Of a stretch of 64,000 nucleotides of DNA, positions 46,960 through 60,150 are shown one piece after another (position 1 is the first letter of the stretch; each line of letters begins with the position of its first letter). A model generated the notes under the pieces. That model was not told where the DNA came from and searched no databases. It worked only from the letters and a program-made list of their open reading frames with translations. The position numbers were made by a program, and so were the translations under genes. The stretch is from Ianthella basta (taxonomy: Eukaryota > Porifera > Demospongiae > Verongiida > Ianthellidae): contig OZ025873.1 in NCBI GenBank assembly GCA_964019415.1, positions 7,344,234 to 7,408,233 on the forward strand, read 5' to 3'.

Positions 46960-49900
46960 CTACACAGCTCCATCATCAACTCGCACCGTATTCTCCAAAT
47001 GCTCTGCATCTACACCGCTGCCCATTCTATCTTCATCTTCCTCTCCTCCTCCACTCCGCCCACCTCCCCCTTCCACCTGGGCCCCATCCACCACAGGTTG
47101 ACAGATGCAGGGAGTGTCATAGGTATGTGGCTCAGTAGTGTCCTCACCTGCAGACCCTGAGCAGAGTGGGAAGGCATCTATGTGTGTTTCACGCATAACT
47201 GACTTGCATGCAACATCACCTTACACCTCAGTATACGTACATGTTGGCATAATGCTCACATGCACATAACATATTGCAATACGCGCTTAAAACAGCAGGT
47301 ATACACTGCCATGGACATGAGAAATACAACATCAGTGGCATTCTATCCACAGTGGGACATATGCTCATGATGCTATACCTTCCAAGGTGAGAGGTGCATA
47401 AGCAGGGTTGGCCTTCATGGCCACTTCTTCACACTCATCACTGAGAGTGTTCCCCAAAGTGGACCTGCCAAATTAAACATTATTATTTATGATCACAGGT
47501 ATGACAACCTCACTCTGCACTTTACCAGGTAGTTGCATAGACACACATAGGCTACTTGCGCAATACCATAAGGCTACTAATTTTACCGGGTACTAATTTT
47601 AGCGAACTTAGTGTGTAGTGAAAATTGCTAAAAATTGTACTCACAAAACTTTGTACAGGCAATGCAATAATATTATTACCCACAAACTCCTAGACTGTTC
47701 AAAACACTAAATTTAGTTGCCTCTCAAATTTTTAGCCTTAAGGCATTTTACTTATAGGGAGATTAAGCATTGGTAGCTATCAAGCCTAAATTCAATACAT
47801 TCATAGACAATTCACCCTATCTATAGTGCAATACAACCTAATAGCATCACTAGTTGAACATTGTACAGTAAACAATTAGTGATAGTGCAGCAGTTTCCCA
47901 TTCTCTCACTCATGAGTATCTGGTTGACTTGTGACCCCTTCATCCATGTTGTAGTACTCGGCAACCATCGCATCTTGAGGATGCAAATTGGGATGCAAAT
48001 AATTACCATACACTGCAGTAGTCAGTTGCCATAACAATTTTTTTTCTTCCATTATGATGTATCAACTGAAGTAACTCAAACAACACACAACATACATGCA
48101 GTAAGTTGCCATGACAATCAGGATAAGCAGTAGAGATGGTAGCCAGAAAAGTTGGTCAAGTTCAGGGGGCCGGGCACCAGCATCTGAAAACTCCATAGCA
48201 TGAACTCACCACATTGCCAGCAACCACATGTGCAGTTATGTATGCATGTACTTACTGCTGAATGCTATGTCAGTCATTCTTATTCCTTCACCTTGTTGCT
48301 TTACGGAATATCTGTGACAAACAAAGACCATCATCCAAAATTATTACTCAATATTAGTGTGTGTATGTGCTGGTGTGTGTCTGTGACATAGCTGTAAACA
48401 ATGCATGCAAGTACATAATTATAATGAAGGCATGTTTACCACAGCGCACACAATACAAACCTTCCACTTCTCCTCCAGCAGATCAAAGCCACCACAAATG
48501 CTACGACCATACATATCAGCAGAATACCAGCTACAATCCAGCCACTGGCTATAGGAATAGTAGCTGGTGGGCATGTGGTAGGTGGTGAATTAGATATTGT
48601 AGGAATTGTAATGTTCCTCAAGTAAAATGGCTGCAGCAGCCCTGAGTCCACTCTGGTCTCAATCTGAACTTGGTACTCCTCCCCTGTCTGGACACCCTGT
48701 GCAGTGAGTTGAGACTGAATGGCTGGGAGGATGTACCTCAACTGGTCAGCTGGCCACACCCCTAGAGGGGCCAAAGTGACCTCATACTGTAATAGGGAAT
48801 CACCAACAAACTGAGTGGGAGGAGTCCACTGGAGTAGGAGAGCATCGGCAATAGTCACTGGACTGTAACCCACTGTCAGCAAATGCAAAATTCAGCATTT
48901 GAAATAATATATACAATGCAACTGGAAGATTGAGTAAAAGTCTATCAGTATGCATCTCTACAACATACGTATGTATACATACAGCATATATTATCATCTA
49001 TAAGAGTATCCTCCTGCACAACTTCAAGACAAAGGTAATGGTACATGACACAGGCCAGCATGAAGCTTGTGCTTTGCTTGGGAGCATTGTTCTCCTACCT
49101 GTGTTTGTAGTAGTGACGTTGATCCACTCTGTGAATCTGCTGACTGCTGCATCATTGACAGTTGCCACTTTCAAGCTATACTCCTGACCAGGTGTCAACC
49201 CTAGTACATAAAGGAAACTGCCTCCTTCAAGAAAGACGTTTATCAATGTTGCATCACTGAAATCATTAGCTTGTCTCTTTGCTCTGTTGGCAGCGGGTTG
49301 GAGCAGTAGCACCTGTCCACCTGTAATGACATTCATGACTACACTGGTGGCATTCAATTTGAGGAGAACAGCAGTGTCTCTTGTGATGTACTGCTCAATG
49401 ACAGGGATAGGCTGGCCTGAGAATGGAATGTGGAATTCAATATGATTAATTGGCATGATATAGATCTGGACATTACCAATTAAGTATTTTAGTACTGAAG
49501 TATATTCACAGCCCAGTAACTGCATGCCTACAGCAACCAGCCCTAAATCTGAATTAAAATTCATTGGAAGGATTCAGAGTGAAAAGGTATACACTACATC
49601 ATCATGTATAAATGCAATAACCTCCATCATTCATGATGTTGACAGTTGCGGTATTAGGTGATCCCTTGATGACACCCATAGCCGCAGATGGTGGTGGGAT
49701 CACCAGGTCAAGACTGAAGGACTCAGCAAGTTCGACAATGTTGTCACTAATGATAGGCACATTGAAAGTGATCACATTCACTCCAGCAGGGAAGGTCACT
49801 GAGAAGCTTTCACCCCCGTAGTCAGAGCCAACTGTGGTACAGAATGGTGAGGAGAGCAGTAAGAATGTGTCTTTTGCTTGAATCAAACTCCAGGGTGAAG

Positions 49901-52900
49901 CCAAGACATCCTAGCTAGAATGTGCACCAAGGTGCATGTATGTGTCATGATGAAACTCACGAATAGCACTTCCATTCTGTGTCGCCACTGTGACACTAAA
50001 GCCAAATTCAGGATGGTCTCCTTCTGTTTCTAAGGTGATGACAGCATTGCTGTCCACACCTTCCGTCACTGAGTAGTTGGAGGGATTGAACTGTACTTGA
50101 ATCATGGCTGTGAATGAAAACAGAATATAGAAAGTACAAATGAGCATTGTATTGGACAGTTGATGAGCATTTTGTGACCAAATGAATAAGTGACTCACGC
50201 AAACCACTACCACGTTCATCAATGATGGTGACGAAGGCTACACCAGGTGAACCGATAACCACTGTGTCCAGCGAACCAGGCAGACTGAGGGTGGCACTGA
50301 AGTACTCGTCAGGTTCCACAAAGTTGTCTTCATTAGTAGTCACAGGGACTGTCACAGTCACTGAGCCAGCGGAGATGACCACACTAGTGGACACACTAGT
50401 GTAGTCATTAGGATCTGGATGGAATTGAAAGGAATATACTTTCAGTCTAGACCTCAAAGCAATGATAAAGTATGCAAGTAATGGCAAATTGATGTACCTT
50501 CAGCTGTGATATCCATGGTGGTGACGGTAATGGTGATGTCCTTTGGTGAAGGCTGGTCCAGTACAATCATCAGGTCAGCTGGAGTGCACTCAGAAACAGT
50601 GTAGTTCTGAGGGCTGAAACTGATAATCACCACTGAAATGGAAGAATTAACATGTCTGTAATAGAGGCAAAGTATGAATACGTAGACACTGAGATGTATG
50701 TACTGTACTAACCCTTGTCGTTTATTTTTACCAGATCGGTAAGCTGACAATGAAATGCTGCTACCACACAGAAATGTATTCAACTAACCCTCGCTATCCA
50801 TGATGTTGACAGTTGCAGTGTCGAATGACCCTGCAATGACACCAAAGGCCATAGATACAGCTGGGATCTCCAGGGTAAGAGTGAAGTATTCATCAAGTTC
50901 AGCAATGTTGTCATTGATGATGGACACATTGAAGCTCATCATATTTACTCCAGCAGGGAAGGTCACTGAGAAGCTTTCGCCCCCGTAGTCAGAGCCAACT
51001 GTGAGTGAAGTCATGGGTGAGAGGAGGTATGAAGAGTTGCAAGAATGTACATTTCATGCTATGAAACTACACATGTTGTCCTTGCTTGAACTATACTGCA
51101 GTAGAGGGGGGCTCTTATGCACTAGCTCCACCACAAGCGTACACACTCTAGCTGGTAGTAGAATAAAGTGTACGAGAGGTGACAAGACTCACCAATAGCA
51201 CTTCCATTTTGTGTGAGGACTGTGACAGTGAAGGCAAAGTCAAGATGGGCTGCAAGTGCTTCCAAGGTGATGACAGCATTGCTGTCCACTCCTTCTGTCA
51301 CAGAGTAGTCGGAGGGATTAAAACGTACTGGAATCATGGCTGTGGAAATAAATACAATACTCACCATGATCACATTACAGTGTAAATACATTTGAGAGAT
51401 TTATGAAGAAGTCAAAAAATGTGCATGTGTTCCAAACATACAAGTATTATCCATGATGGTGACAAATGCCACATCTGGAGAGTCAACAGCCACAGCTTCC
51501 TGTGCACCAGGCAGACTGAGGGTGGCACTGAAGTACTCGTCAGGTTCCACAAAGTTGTCTTCATTAGTAGTCACAGGGACTGTCACAGTCACTGAGCCAG
51601 CAGAGATGACCACATTAGTGGACACACTAGTGTAGTCATTAGGATCTGGATGGAATTGAAAGGAATATACTTTCAGTCTGGACCTCAAAGCAATGATAAA
51701 GTATCAAGTAATGGCAAATTGATGTACCTTCAGCTGTGATATCCGTGGTGGTGACGGTAATGGTGATATCCTTTGGTGAAGGCTGGTCCAGTACAATCAT
51801 CAGGTCAGCTGGAGTGCCCTCAGGAACAGTGTAGTTCTGAGGGCTGAAACTGATAATCACCACTGAAATGGAAGAATTAACATGTCTGTAATAGAGGCAA
51901 AGTATGAATACATAGACACTGAGATGTATGTACTGTACTAACCCTTGTCGTTTATTTTTACCAGGTCGGTAAGCCGACAATGAAATGCTGCTACTACACA
52001 GAAATGTATTCAACTAACCTTCGCTATCCGTGATGTTGACAATTGCAGTGTCGAATGACCCTGCAATGACACCAAAGGCCATAGATACAGCTGGGATCTC
52101 CAGGGTAAGAGTGAAGGATTCATCAAGTTCAGCAATGTTGTCATTGATGATGGACACATTGAAGCTCCTCATATTTACTCCAGCAGGGAAGGTCACTGAG
52201 AAACTTTCACCCTCATAGTCAGAGCCACCTTTGAGAAAGTTAAAGGGTACAGAATGGTGAGGAGAGCAGTAAGAACTGTAGTCTTTTGCTTGAATCAAAC
52301 TCCAGGGTGAAGCCAAGACATCCTAGCTAGAATGTGCACCAAGGTGCATGTATGTGTCATGATGAAACTCACGAATAGCACTTCCATTCTGTGTCACCAC
52401 TGTGACACTAAAGCCAAATTCAGGATGGTCTCCAATTGTTTCTAAGGTGATGACAGCATTGCTGTCCACACCTTCTGTCACTGAGTAGTTGGAGGGATTG
52501 AACTGTACTTGAATCATGGCTGTGAATGAAAACAGAATATAGAAAGTACAAATGAGCATTGTATTGGACAGTTGATGAGCATTTTGTGACCAAATGAATA
52601 AGTGACTCACACAAACCACTACCACGTTCATCAATGATGGTGACAAAGGCTACATCAGGAGAACCGATAGCCACTGTGTCCGGCGAACCAGGCAGACTGA
52701 GGGTGGCAATGAAGTACTCTACAGGTTCCACAAAGTTGTCTTCATTAGTAGTCACAGGGACTGTCACAGTCACTGAGCCAGCAGAGATGACCACACTAGT
52801 GGACACACTAGTGTAGTCATTAGGATCTGGATGGAATTGAAAGGAATATACTTTCAGTCTGGACCTCAAAGCAACGATAAAGTATCAAGTAATGGCAAAT

Positions 52901-55900
52901 TGATGTACATTCAGCTGTGATATTCGTGGTGGTGACGGTAATGGTGATGTCCTTTGGTGAAGGCTGGTCCAGTACAATCATCAGGTCAGCTGGAGTGCCC
53001 TCAAAAACAATGTAGTTCTGAGGGCTGAAACTGATAATCACCACTGAAATGGAAGAATTAACATGTCTGTAATAGAGGCAAAGTATGAATACGTAGACAC
53101 TGAGATGTATGTACTGTACTAACCCTTGTCGTTTATTTTACCAGATCGGTAAGCTGACAATGAAATGCTGCTACTACACAGAAATGTATTCAACTAACCC
53201 TCGCTATCCATGATGTTGACAGTTGCAGTGTCGAATGACCCTGCAATGACACCAAAGGCCATAGATACAGCTGGGATCTCCAGGGTAAGAGTGAAGGATT
53301 TATCAAGTTCAGCAATGTTGTCATTGATGATGGACACATTGAAGCTCATCATATTTACTCCAGCAGGGAAGGTCACTGAGAAACTTTCACCCTCATAGTC
53401 AGAGCCACCTTTGAGAAAGTTAAAGGGTACAGAATGGTGAGGAGAGCAGTAAGAACTGTAGTCTTTTGCTTGAATCAAACTCCAGGGTGAAGCCAAGACA
53501 TCCTAGCTAGAATGTGCACCAAGGTGCATGTATGTGTCATGATGAAACTCACGAATAGCACTTCCATTCTGTGTCGCCACTGTGACACTAAAGCCAAATT
53601 CAGGATGGTCTCCAATTGTTTCTAAGGTGATGACAGCATTGCTGTCCACACCTTCTGTCACAGAGTAGTTGGAGGGATTGAACTGTACTTGAATCATGGC
53701 TGTGAATGATAACAGAATATAGAAAGTACAAATGAGCATTGTATTGGACAGTTGATGAGCATTTTGTGATGAAATCAGTTGTGTGACCAAATGAATAAGT
53801 GACTCACGCAAATCACTACCACGTTCATCAATGATGGTGACAAAGGCTACATCAGGAGAACCGATAACCACTGTGTCCGGTGAACCAGGCAGACTGAGGG
53901 TGGCACCAAAGTACTCATCTTCTTCCACAATATCTTCTACAACAGTATTCACTGAGAGTGTGACCTGATCTGTACCAGTTGGGATGGTCACATTGAAGGA
54001 TCCCCCAACAAAGTCACCAGAACCTGGGTAGTGAAAGTACTAAGTATTGGTGAACTGATTGATGTTAAAGAATGCTATGTACTTTTAGCAGTGATGTCCA
54101 TGGTAGTAACAGTGGCAGTGATGTCTTTTGGTGAAGGCTGGTCCAGTACAATGATCAGGTTAGCTGGAGTGCCCTCGGGAACAGTGTAGTTCTGAGGACT
54201 GAAACTGACGACCACCTCTGAAATGGAAGAATTAACATGTCTGTAATAGAGGCAAAGTATGAATACGTAGACACTGAGATGTACTGTACTAACCCTCGTC
54301 ATCTATGATGTTGACAGTTACATTGTCTGGTGACCCCCTAGTGACAGCCAAAGCTACAGATGCAGCTGGGATCTCCAGGGTAAGAGTGAAGGACTCAGCT
54401 AGTTCGGCAATGCCATCATTAAGGATGGGCACATTGAAGGTGACCACATTCACTCCAGCAGGGAAGGTCACTCGGAAACTTTCACCAGTGTAGTCAGAGT
54501 CACCTTTGTTGGTTGTGTACATGAAGTAGTTTGAGCAAGAATAGGAAATGATAGCATTGCCGTGTATGCACATACAGCTTTACAATTATCATACATTGAA
54601 TGAGTGAAGGCAAGACTTACGAACAGCTGTTCCATCCTGTCTGAGCACTATGACGTTGAAGCCATAGGAAGGATGGTTTGTAAGTGCTTCCAAGGTGATA
54701 ACAGCATTGCTGTCCACTCCTTCCGTCACAGAGTAGATGGGGCGAGTGAACCGTACAGGAATTGAGGCTGTGCAAGTTTAAAGCAAAAACAGTCTAGTCT
54801 TGAACACAACAAAATGTCAAGGGACAGTGTGTACTAACAGCATGTTCATCAACTATTGCAATATAGAAATTATCGAACGTGTACCATCAGTAAGGTCTAC
54901 TGTACATAATGTGTACCTGGACAGCCTATAGGAATGATCATTTCCAGCTAATTTTCAGACTAACAGACTTACACAGCAGAACAGATATGTAACAGAACAC
55001 TCCAAGTAGCATCCTGTATTGGTGATGGTGTTATTTTGTCAGAGAAATGTAATTTGTGTGACTGCCTGCTCACAGACACAGATAAACTGCAAACACATAC
55101 TGTCATTACACACATCAACATTTAGAGACTTTGGTTACTCTTTAACTATCTGCAGAAATAGCATTGATTCACTCTTTGAAAGAAATTCATCTAGGCACAT
55201 TTCCTTAATTCCTATATACATTGATCAGAATTGAACAGAGGTAGTCAGATAGATGAATATACGTAGTTCTAACAATTCATTTACAAAATTTATAGGCATG
55301 CGTTAGCCATATAGCTGTCCCTTCCCATGTACCACCCCCAGGACTTAACACATTGCATTACTGTAGCAGCTGTGTAGTGTGACTCACGGCATGCAATGGC
55401 AGCTGATAGCTCTGAGGTTAAATTGTTAAGGACATCGAGGATTTCAGCAATGAAAACGTGGTCTGAGTTGTTCCCAGCGATGGTCAGTAGCTCTGAGGTG
55501 GCACGGTCAATCATGTTCTTCACTCGACTACCAAATGCAACACCGTAGTTGGTAGTGCCTGCTGCGACAGTGACAGCTGTAGCTTTCTCCAGTCTCTGCT
55601 GGTCAAACTCATCAGTTTCACCAGAGTAGTGAGTGACACCATCAGTAATGACTACAATGACTCTAGAGACACCAACACGACCCTGTTCTTCAAATATCCT
55701 AACACACTCCTCCATAGCTCCAGGAGTGTTGGTTCCACCGGGAGTAGTCCTCTCTATTCTGGCCACATTGCGAATGACATCCACCAAAGTGGTCTTGTCA
55801 GTGTAAGTGGTCAAGTTGAACTCTCTAAACACATCTCTCCCATACTTGACCATAGCCACCCTGCTGTCCTGAGCTGTGGGGCCAACATTCAGCCCATCAA

Positions 55901-56685
55901 CAATCTGAGAAATGATGTCTACCAGGGTGATGAAGTCATCGTCATTGATACTGTTGGACGAATCAGCAGCTATGCAGTAATCCGCAGGAATAGTGCAATT
56001 CATTTCCACTGAATTCAAAACAAGAACAACACAGTAATATCTGTTACCCACACCCAGGCAGCTACTGTTGTTCCAAACAGTAACATTAACTTTAAGACTG
56101 CACGGTTCTACATAAATGTACAGTCACTCTCTATCCAACATCAGTGATGCACTTGAGCGGTGAATGAACAATAACACTACACACTCAGGTAGCTACCTAA
56201 TGTGGAACGGTACATACAATCAGCATTTTAAGTCCAAATAGCTACCTACATACGATACATACGATACACATCAGGCCACATTAGCTAATCTTGCAGTGCA
56301 ACAACGACAACAACCATTCCCACACAGTCAACATTAGCTCTTGCAGCACACCACTCCCTGTGCATGTGATCAGCTCACCTTGAGCTGCCGCACCAAGCAG
56401 GCAGGCGAGTGCTGCGGCGTATGTGTATAGAGGTAAGAAAGGCTTCAAGTAACATAACTCAGCAACAAACGTTATCAAGGTGCATATGTACGCAGTGTCA
56501 AGTGAACTCATTGAAGCGAATGTTAGCTTGACGTCAAGTCGTGGTGAAAGCCACGTACGTAGCCAGTTAGCTACAGTGTGATCTCCTCGGCGGGTAGCTA
56601 GCTGAAACGAAGCTGAACGCATATAGCCAGCCTGCAACGTATACATACCTGCAATAAGCCTTAGCCTTGCGGCAACAGGAGTCAT
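46960..56685 (-). CDS. Gene B: VWA / Calx-beta(9) / FN3(2) / transmembrane receptor, beta-tail form (1623 aa)
   Basis: Predicted adhesion receptor, the closest paralogue of gene C. Exons: 56685-56649 and 56411-56379 (signal peptide), 56008-55388 (VWA), 18 Calx-beta half exons from 54767 to 49622, FN3 49416-49099, FN3 plus transmembrane 48872-48461, and tail 47464-47379 and 47147-46960. All splice sites are GT..AG; the sum is 1624 codons with stop. Residues: VWA 24-230, Calx-beta 231-1289, FN3 1290-1395, FN3 plus transmembrane 1396-1532, tail to 1623. The tail has NPAYAP, HTYDTP and an acidic Gly-rich segment ending VDDGAV. Promoter flank, signal exons and VWA are nearly identical to gene C, so the duplication is recent; the arrays differ by eight domains. 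An alternative alpha tail is at 47906-48311. Confidence 0.88.
47906..48311 (-). CDS. Alternative alpha tail of gene B (two exons)
   Basis: Exon alpha-1 (48311-48256, 56 nt) reads RYSVKQQGEGIRMTDIAFS. Exon alpha-2 (47973-47906, 68 nt) reads NAMVAEYYNMDEGVTSQP and ends DTHE. Alpha-1 is 12 nt shorter than in genes C and D, a loss of four codons that keeps the frame. Spliced to the transmembrane exon, it gives 1573 residues. Confidence 0.63.
48461..49416 (-). other. Membrane-proximal FN3 pair and transmembrane helix of gene B
   Basis: FN3 exon 49416-49099 carries NRAKRQ in a loop (possible RxKR proprotein-convertase site). Exon 48872-48461 has the second FN3 (VQTGEEYQVQIE) and a transmembrane helix around GWIVAGILLICMVVAFVVAL, then CWRRSGR. 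Confidence 0.88.
49622..54767 (-). repeat. Calx-beta array of gene B: nine domains, 18 exons
   Basis: Five ab domains (a-exons starting 54767, 53699, 52519, 51339, 50107) alternate with four cd domains (c-exons starting 54217, 53043, 51862, 50632). Three of the four d exons are the 216-nt form. Domains at both ends are similar to the end domains of gene C, and the middle ones match gene C units closely. Confidence 0.92.
55388..56008 (-). other. VWA domain exon of gene B
   Basis: A 621-nt phase 1-1 exon with the complete MIDAS (DSSNS, T in GGTNTPGAM, ITDG). It differs from the gene C exon at only a handful of residues, for example NVARIE versus NVSRIE. Confidence 0.92.
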
Positions 56686-57154
56686 CCTTCATTCGAATTC
56701 AGTACTGGCAGAAGCTCGAAAGAAGCCCTAGGCCTATACATTTATAGACCGAGATCTAGGGCACAATTAACAACTTACAGTAATTATCGCCCAGGAGACG
56801 CTACCTAATGCAGCGCATACGTAGCAATCACAAAATGACATTGTACTAAGCAATTCTTTGATCTCAGATGAGCCCACCTCTCTACATAGTCTTGATCACT
56901 TAGCTAGTGTGCATTAAATTGGGCACTCTGATTTCATCAATGGATCTACACTATACTAGCTATGTGGCTTGGCCTAGTCAATGATGGCAGGCCAAGTAGT
57001 GGTTATTAGCTAGCAGTGTACATTAATACTAACAATATGGTTGGCATGTTAACATTGTTTCGACCAACAGTTCCTCTAGCCATCTATCAAGATACTGTGT
57101 GTTTCAACTCAATTCAAGCTGGCATGTACTAAAATGTTGGGATGCACACGTATA
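56686..57154. other. 5' flank of gene B
   Basis: Homologous to the flank of gene C nearly base for base up to the foldback element. Presumed promoter. No recognised core element. Confidence 0.55.
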
Positions 57155-59664
57155 CAAAGGTGTGTAAAAATGTTTCCTCCAAAATCAAGGGCAGATGTAG
57201 GCAGGGGCGTAGGAACACTTTCAAAACTAGGGGGGCCGAAGATAGCAGGTACACCAGAGGTAGATTTGCGAGCGAAGCGAGCGAAAAAATTTTTGAGGCT
57301 AATTAAATTTAGTAGGGAAATGAGAGTGCGAACCTCACGAGCTCAGTTACAGATCTGCATACTCCTCTATTATATAGTAATTTACATTTCATTAACAGCT
57401 ATGATGCCAAAAGCAATGCCACCTGTTGGTTGCATTGCTTTTTCTTCTCTTTGCTGGCTTTTCCAGAAAACTTAGGAGAGATTGCTGAGACAAACAAATA
57501 TTATAGCGCGGTAGGATATTATATTCATACTAGCAGAGTGGCCCGCCTTCGGCGAGCTACGGCATCCAATGCCTGTACCCCGATGCTCTCAGCAACCATG
57601 TTACTGCTACAGCTAAAAAATAATGATTATCGGTTTAAATTCGAACGTAGGACGACAGCAAATCAACTGGTAAAAACCGGAAATTGGTAACAATAATTAG
57701 AAAATGGCCGTCGTCCGCGAAGGAAAAAGCGGAAATGGACGAATAACTCTCTGTCAACCGCAAGACGAGCGACGTCAACCCCGCTATAACCTGACCTCCG
57801 ATGCCCCCAGCAACCACAGCGAGTTTGAGGGCGACGGAGCAAGAAACGCGCGCGCGTATCGCGAACACACACACACACACACACAGACACGGTCGGCTCT
57901 ATATATATTAGATTCAGGTAATGTGTCAATTGCGCAATCAATAAAATGGCTTCCAAGCAAGCCACTAAACCAGAATTTTGAACAACAGGTTTTGTTGGAT
58001 ATAGATCCGAACGAAAATGCTGCGGACTCTTTCTGTATACTTTGGTGAGAGGGCCTGAGCATTTGCTAGCATTTACTAATCAAAGATTGCAGAGGTGAGA
58101 CAGGGCTAAACATATATGGGGGCCTGGTCCCCCCCTTGTGAATTCTGGGGGGGCCATGGCCCCCACGGCCCCCATGGTTCCTACGCCTATGGTAGGGATG
58201 GTGCAGTGTGTACCTGCAAGGTAAAACCATCTGGCAGAAAATTGTAGGAACAAGGAAGAGGGCCGGTCCATGCAACAAGGAGGGCTGCTCCCTGCTAAAC
58301 CCAGGTCATTAACATGCGCTGACTTTAAATACGTTTCACCATCCCTATATCTGTCAACATTTTACTGCACTTGCAGTCTTGCTACCATCCCCTGTTTCCC
58401 CACCTGCGTATTATAGTGCAATTGTACATGTGAGTGTGCAATAGCAAGGGTTGCCACAGGAGACTATACTATTGCCTGCATATGCCCATTTCAGCTACAT
58501 GTTCCCATGTACACATATACCACCATGCATACATCCATGTACAGTGGATTTATGCAACCTTGCAACAGTTCCCATACCTGGGCAGTCGTTACCTAGGATA
58601 CGAACATGGTGGCACGTAATAGGTGTATACAGTACCAGTCCGTATCCTAGGCAACGACCGCCCATGGTGCGGGAACTGTTGCAAGGTTGCATAAATCCAC
58701 TGTACATGACTGAAGCGCTAATGAGGAAAGCCTGAATAGCAAGAAATTGCAGTCTGGTGTGCACCATGGCGCATGTACAGCTGCACTCTGTACACTGTAT
58801 AAGCCATTTGCATCCTGGATATAGGGAGTTAAATTGCACTTCGCAAGTGTTGACAGTGAAGTGTGCTGGTGTACACTGTGTGAATTCAGACCATCATTGG
58901 TGTTTCTCAGGGACTAAACGTGTTACAGTGGTTGTTTGAAACCACAGCTTGACACTGAAATCCACCACTGGTGGCCATGACCTGAAACCACCACTGTTTT
59001 TACAGTGTAGAGCCAAACAGAGAGGGCCTGAAAGTGGGTGTACCGGTTTGCTGACAGCAATGTATAGTGAAGAGCAATGGTAAGCAATAACATGTAATAG
59101 TAGTTGAGCTGGGTGGTTTTCCAGTGTCACAAGGCGGAGCATGCATAGCTACATAAGTGATGAATCCAAAGAATATGGATCCTGCAGCTAGCTGTTACAT
59201 CAAAACACGTAATGGATTGCATGGAAGAGCAGGAGGGCCTAGATTCTAGAGCACAGCAACGTAGATTGAGTAGCAAGCAATTTGCAAGGATAAACCTAAT
59301 AACTATAGTGTATACAGAGCACATGCAACAAAGCAGAAAGATGGGGAAGTTGTAAAGCTGTACCTGTGGATGTAAAGGGGAAGCTGAAGAGCCGAAATGG
59401 GCATGCAGTAGTAGGAGGCGCAGCAAAATGTTGGCAGATGTAGGGATGGTGAAAACGTATTCAAAGTCAGCGGAAGTTAATGACCTGGGTTTTGAATGGA
59501 CCGGCCCTCCTTGTTGCATGGACCGGCTGGCTCCACTCTGCATGGGCCGGCCCTCGTCGTTGTTCCTACGGTTTTTCCACCAGGTGGTGTTACCTTGCAG
59601 GTACACACTGTACCATCCCTACATCTGCCCTTGTTTTTGGAGGAAACATTTTTACACACCCTTG
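57155..59664. mobile_element. Foldback element copy 4, split by a nested hAT-like insertion
   Basis: Left end CAAAGGTGTGTAAA at 57155, right end TTTACACACCCTTG at 59664. The left terminal repeat is interrupted after GCAGATGTAGG by a 990-bp element and resumes with GTAGGGATGGTGCAG. Without the insertion the length would be about 1.5 kb, like copies 2 and 3. Confidence 0.85.
57202..58191. mobile_element. hAT-like non-autonomous element nested in foldback copy 4
   Basis: Starts CAGGGGCGTAGGAAC and ends GTTCCTACGCCTATG, flanked by a 5-bp direct duplication GTAGG (57197-57201 and 58192-58196). It shares terminal and inner blocks, inverted, with the 344-bp element at 1290. About 400 bp in the middle (roughly 57525-57910, including an AC tract) is absent from that copy and may be a further insertion. 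No transposase frame. Confidence 0.75.
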
Positions 59665-59669
59665 TTTCT

Positions 59670-60150
59670 ATACTTTGTATGGAATGCAAACTACTCATGG
59701 GCCAGTCAACTTTTAAGGCTTCCAAACAACAGTGGCAACAAGGGACAATCTCTGAATCATGGCAGGGTGTGTAGCACGATAGCACAATGTGGGTTGTGTC
59801 TGGGTGGGCAGCCTAGGGTAGGCAGTGGCAGGTGGGTCAAAGATATATTACAATTACCTATGTTTGGAATACTCTATAGTATCTAACCTATGACAATATA
59901 ATTATACTAAAAGCTCAATTTTCATTTGTATGTATGAACGACCCCCATGTGTTTCGGGGATTGTGTTCAGTCAACTTTTAAGGCTTCCAAACAACAGTGG
60001 CAACAAGGGACGTTCTCTGAATCATGGCAGGGTGTGTAGCACGATAGCACAATGTGGGTTGTATTGTAATTTGTATGTATGAATGACCCCCATGTGTTTC
60101 GGGGATTGTGTTCTAATGATGATGATGATGATGATGACCTATGTTTGGAT
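59670..60150. repeat. Local duplication with a possible LINE/SINE 3' end
   Basis: A block with ACTTTTAAGGCTTCCAAACA and GGCAGGGTGTGTAGCACGAT occurs twice here. Between and after the copies stands a short sequence, GACCCCCATGTGTTTCGGGG (about 59940 and 60084); the second copy ends in a (GAT)n run at 60114-60137. Sequence plus simple trinucleotide tail suggests the 3' end of a retroposon. The family is not identified. Confidence 0.5.

Noticed and set aside
57134..58048. Plus-strand frames of 80-114 codons inside the nested element
   Set aside because: Cross element boundaries and microsatellites; no transposase motif seen.
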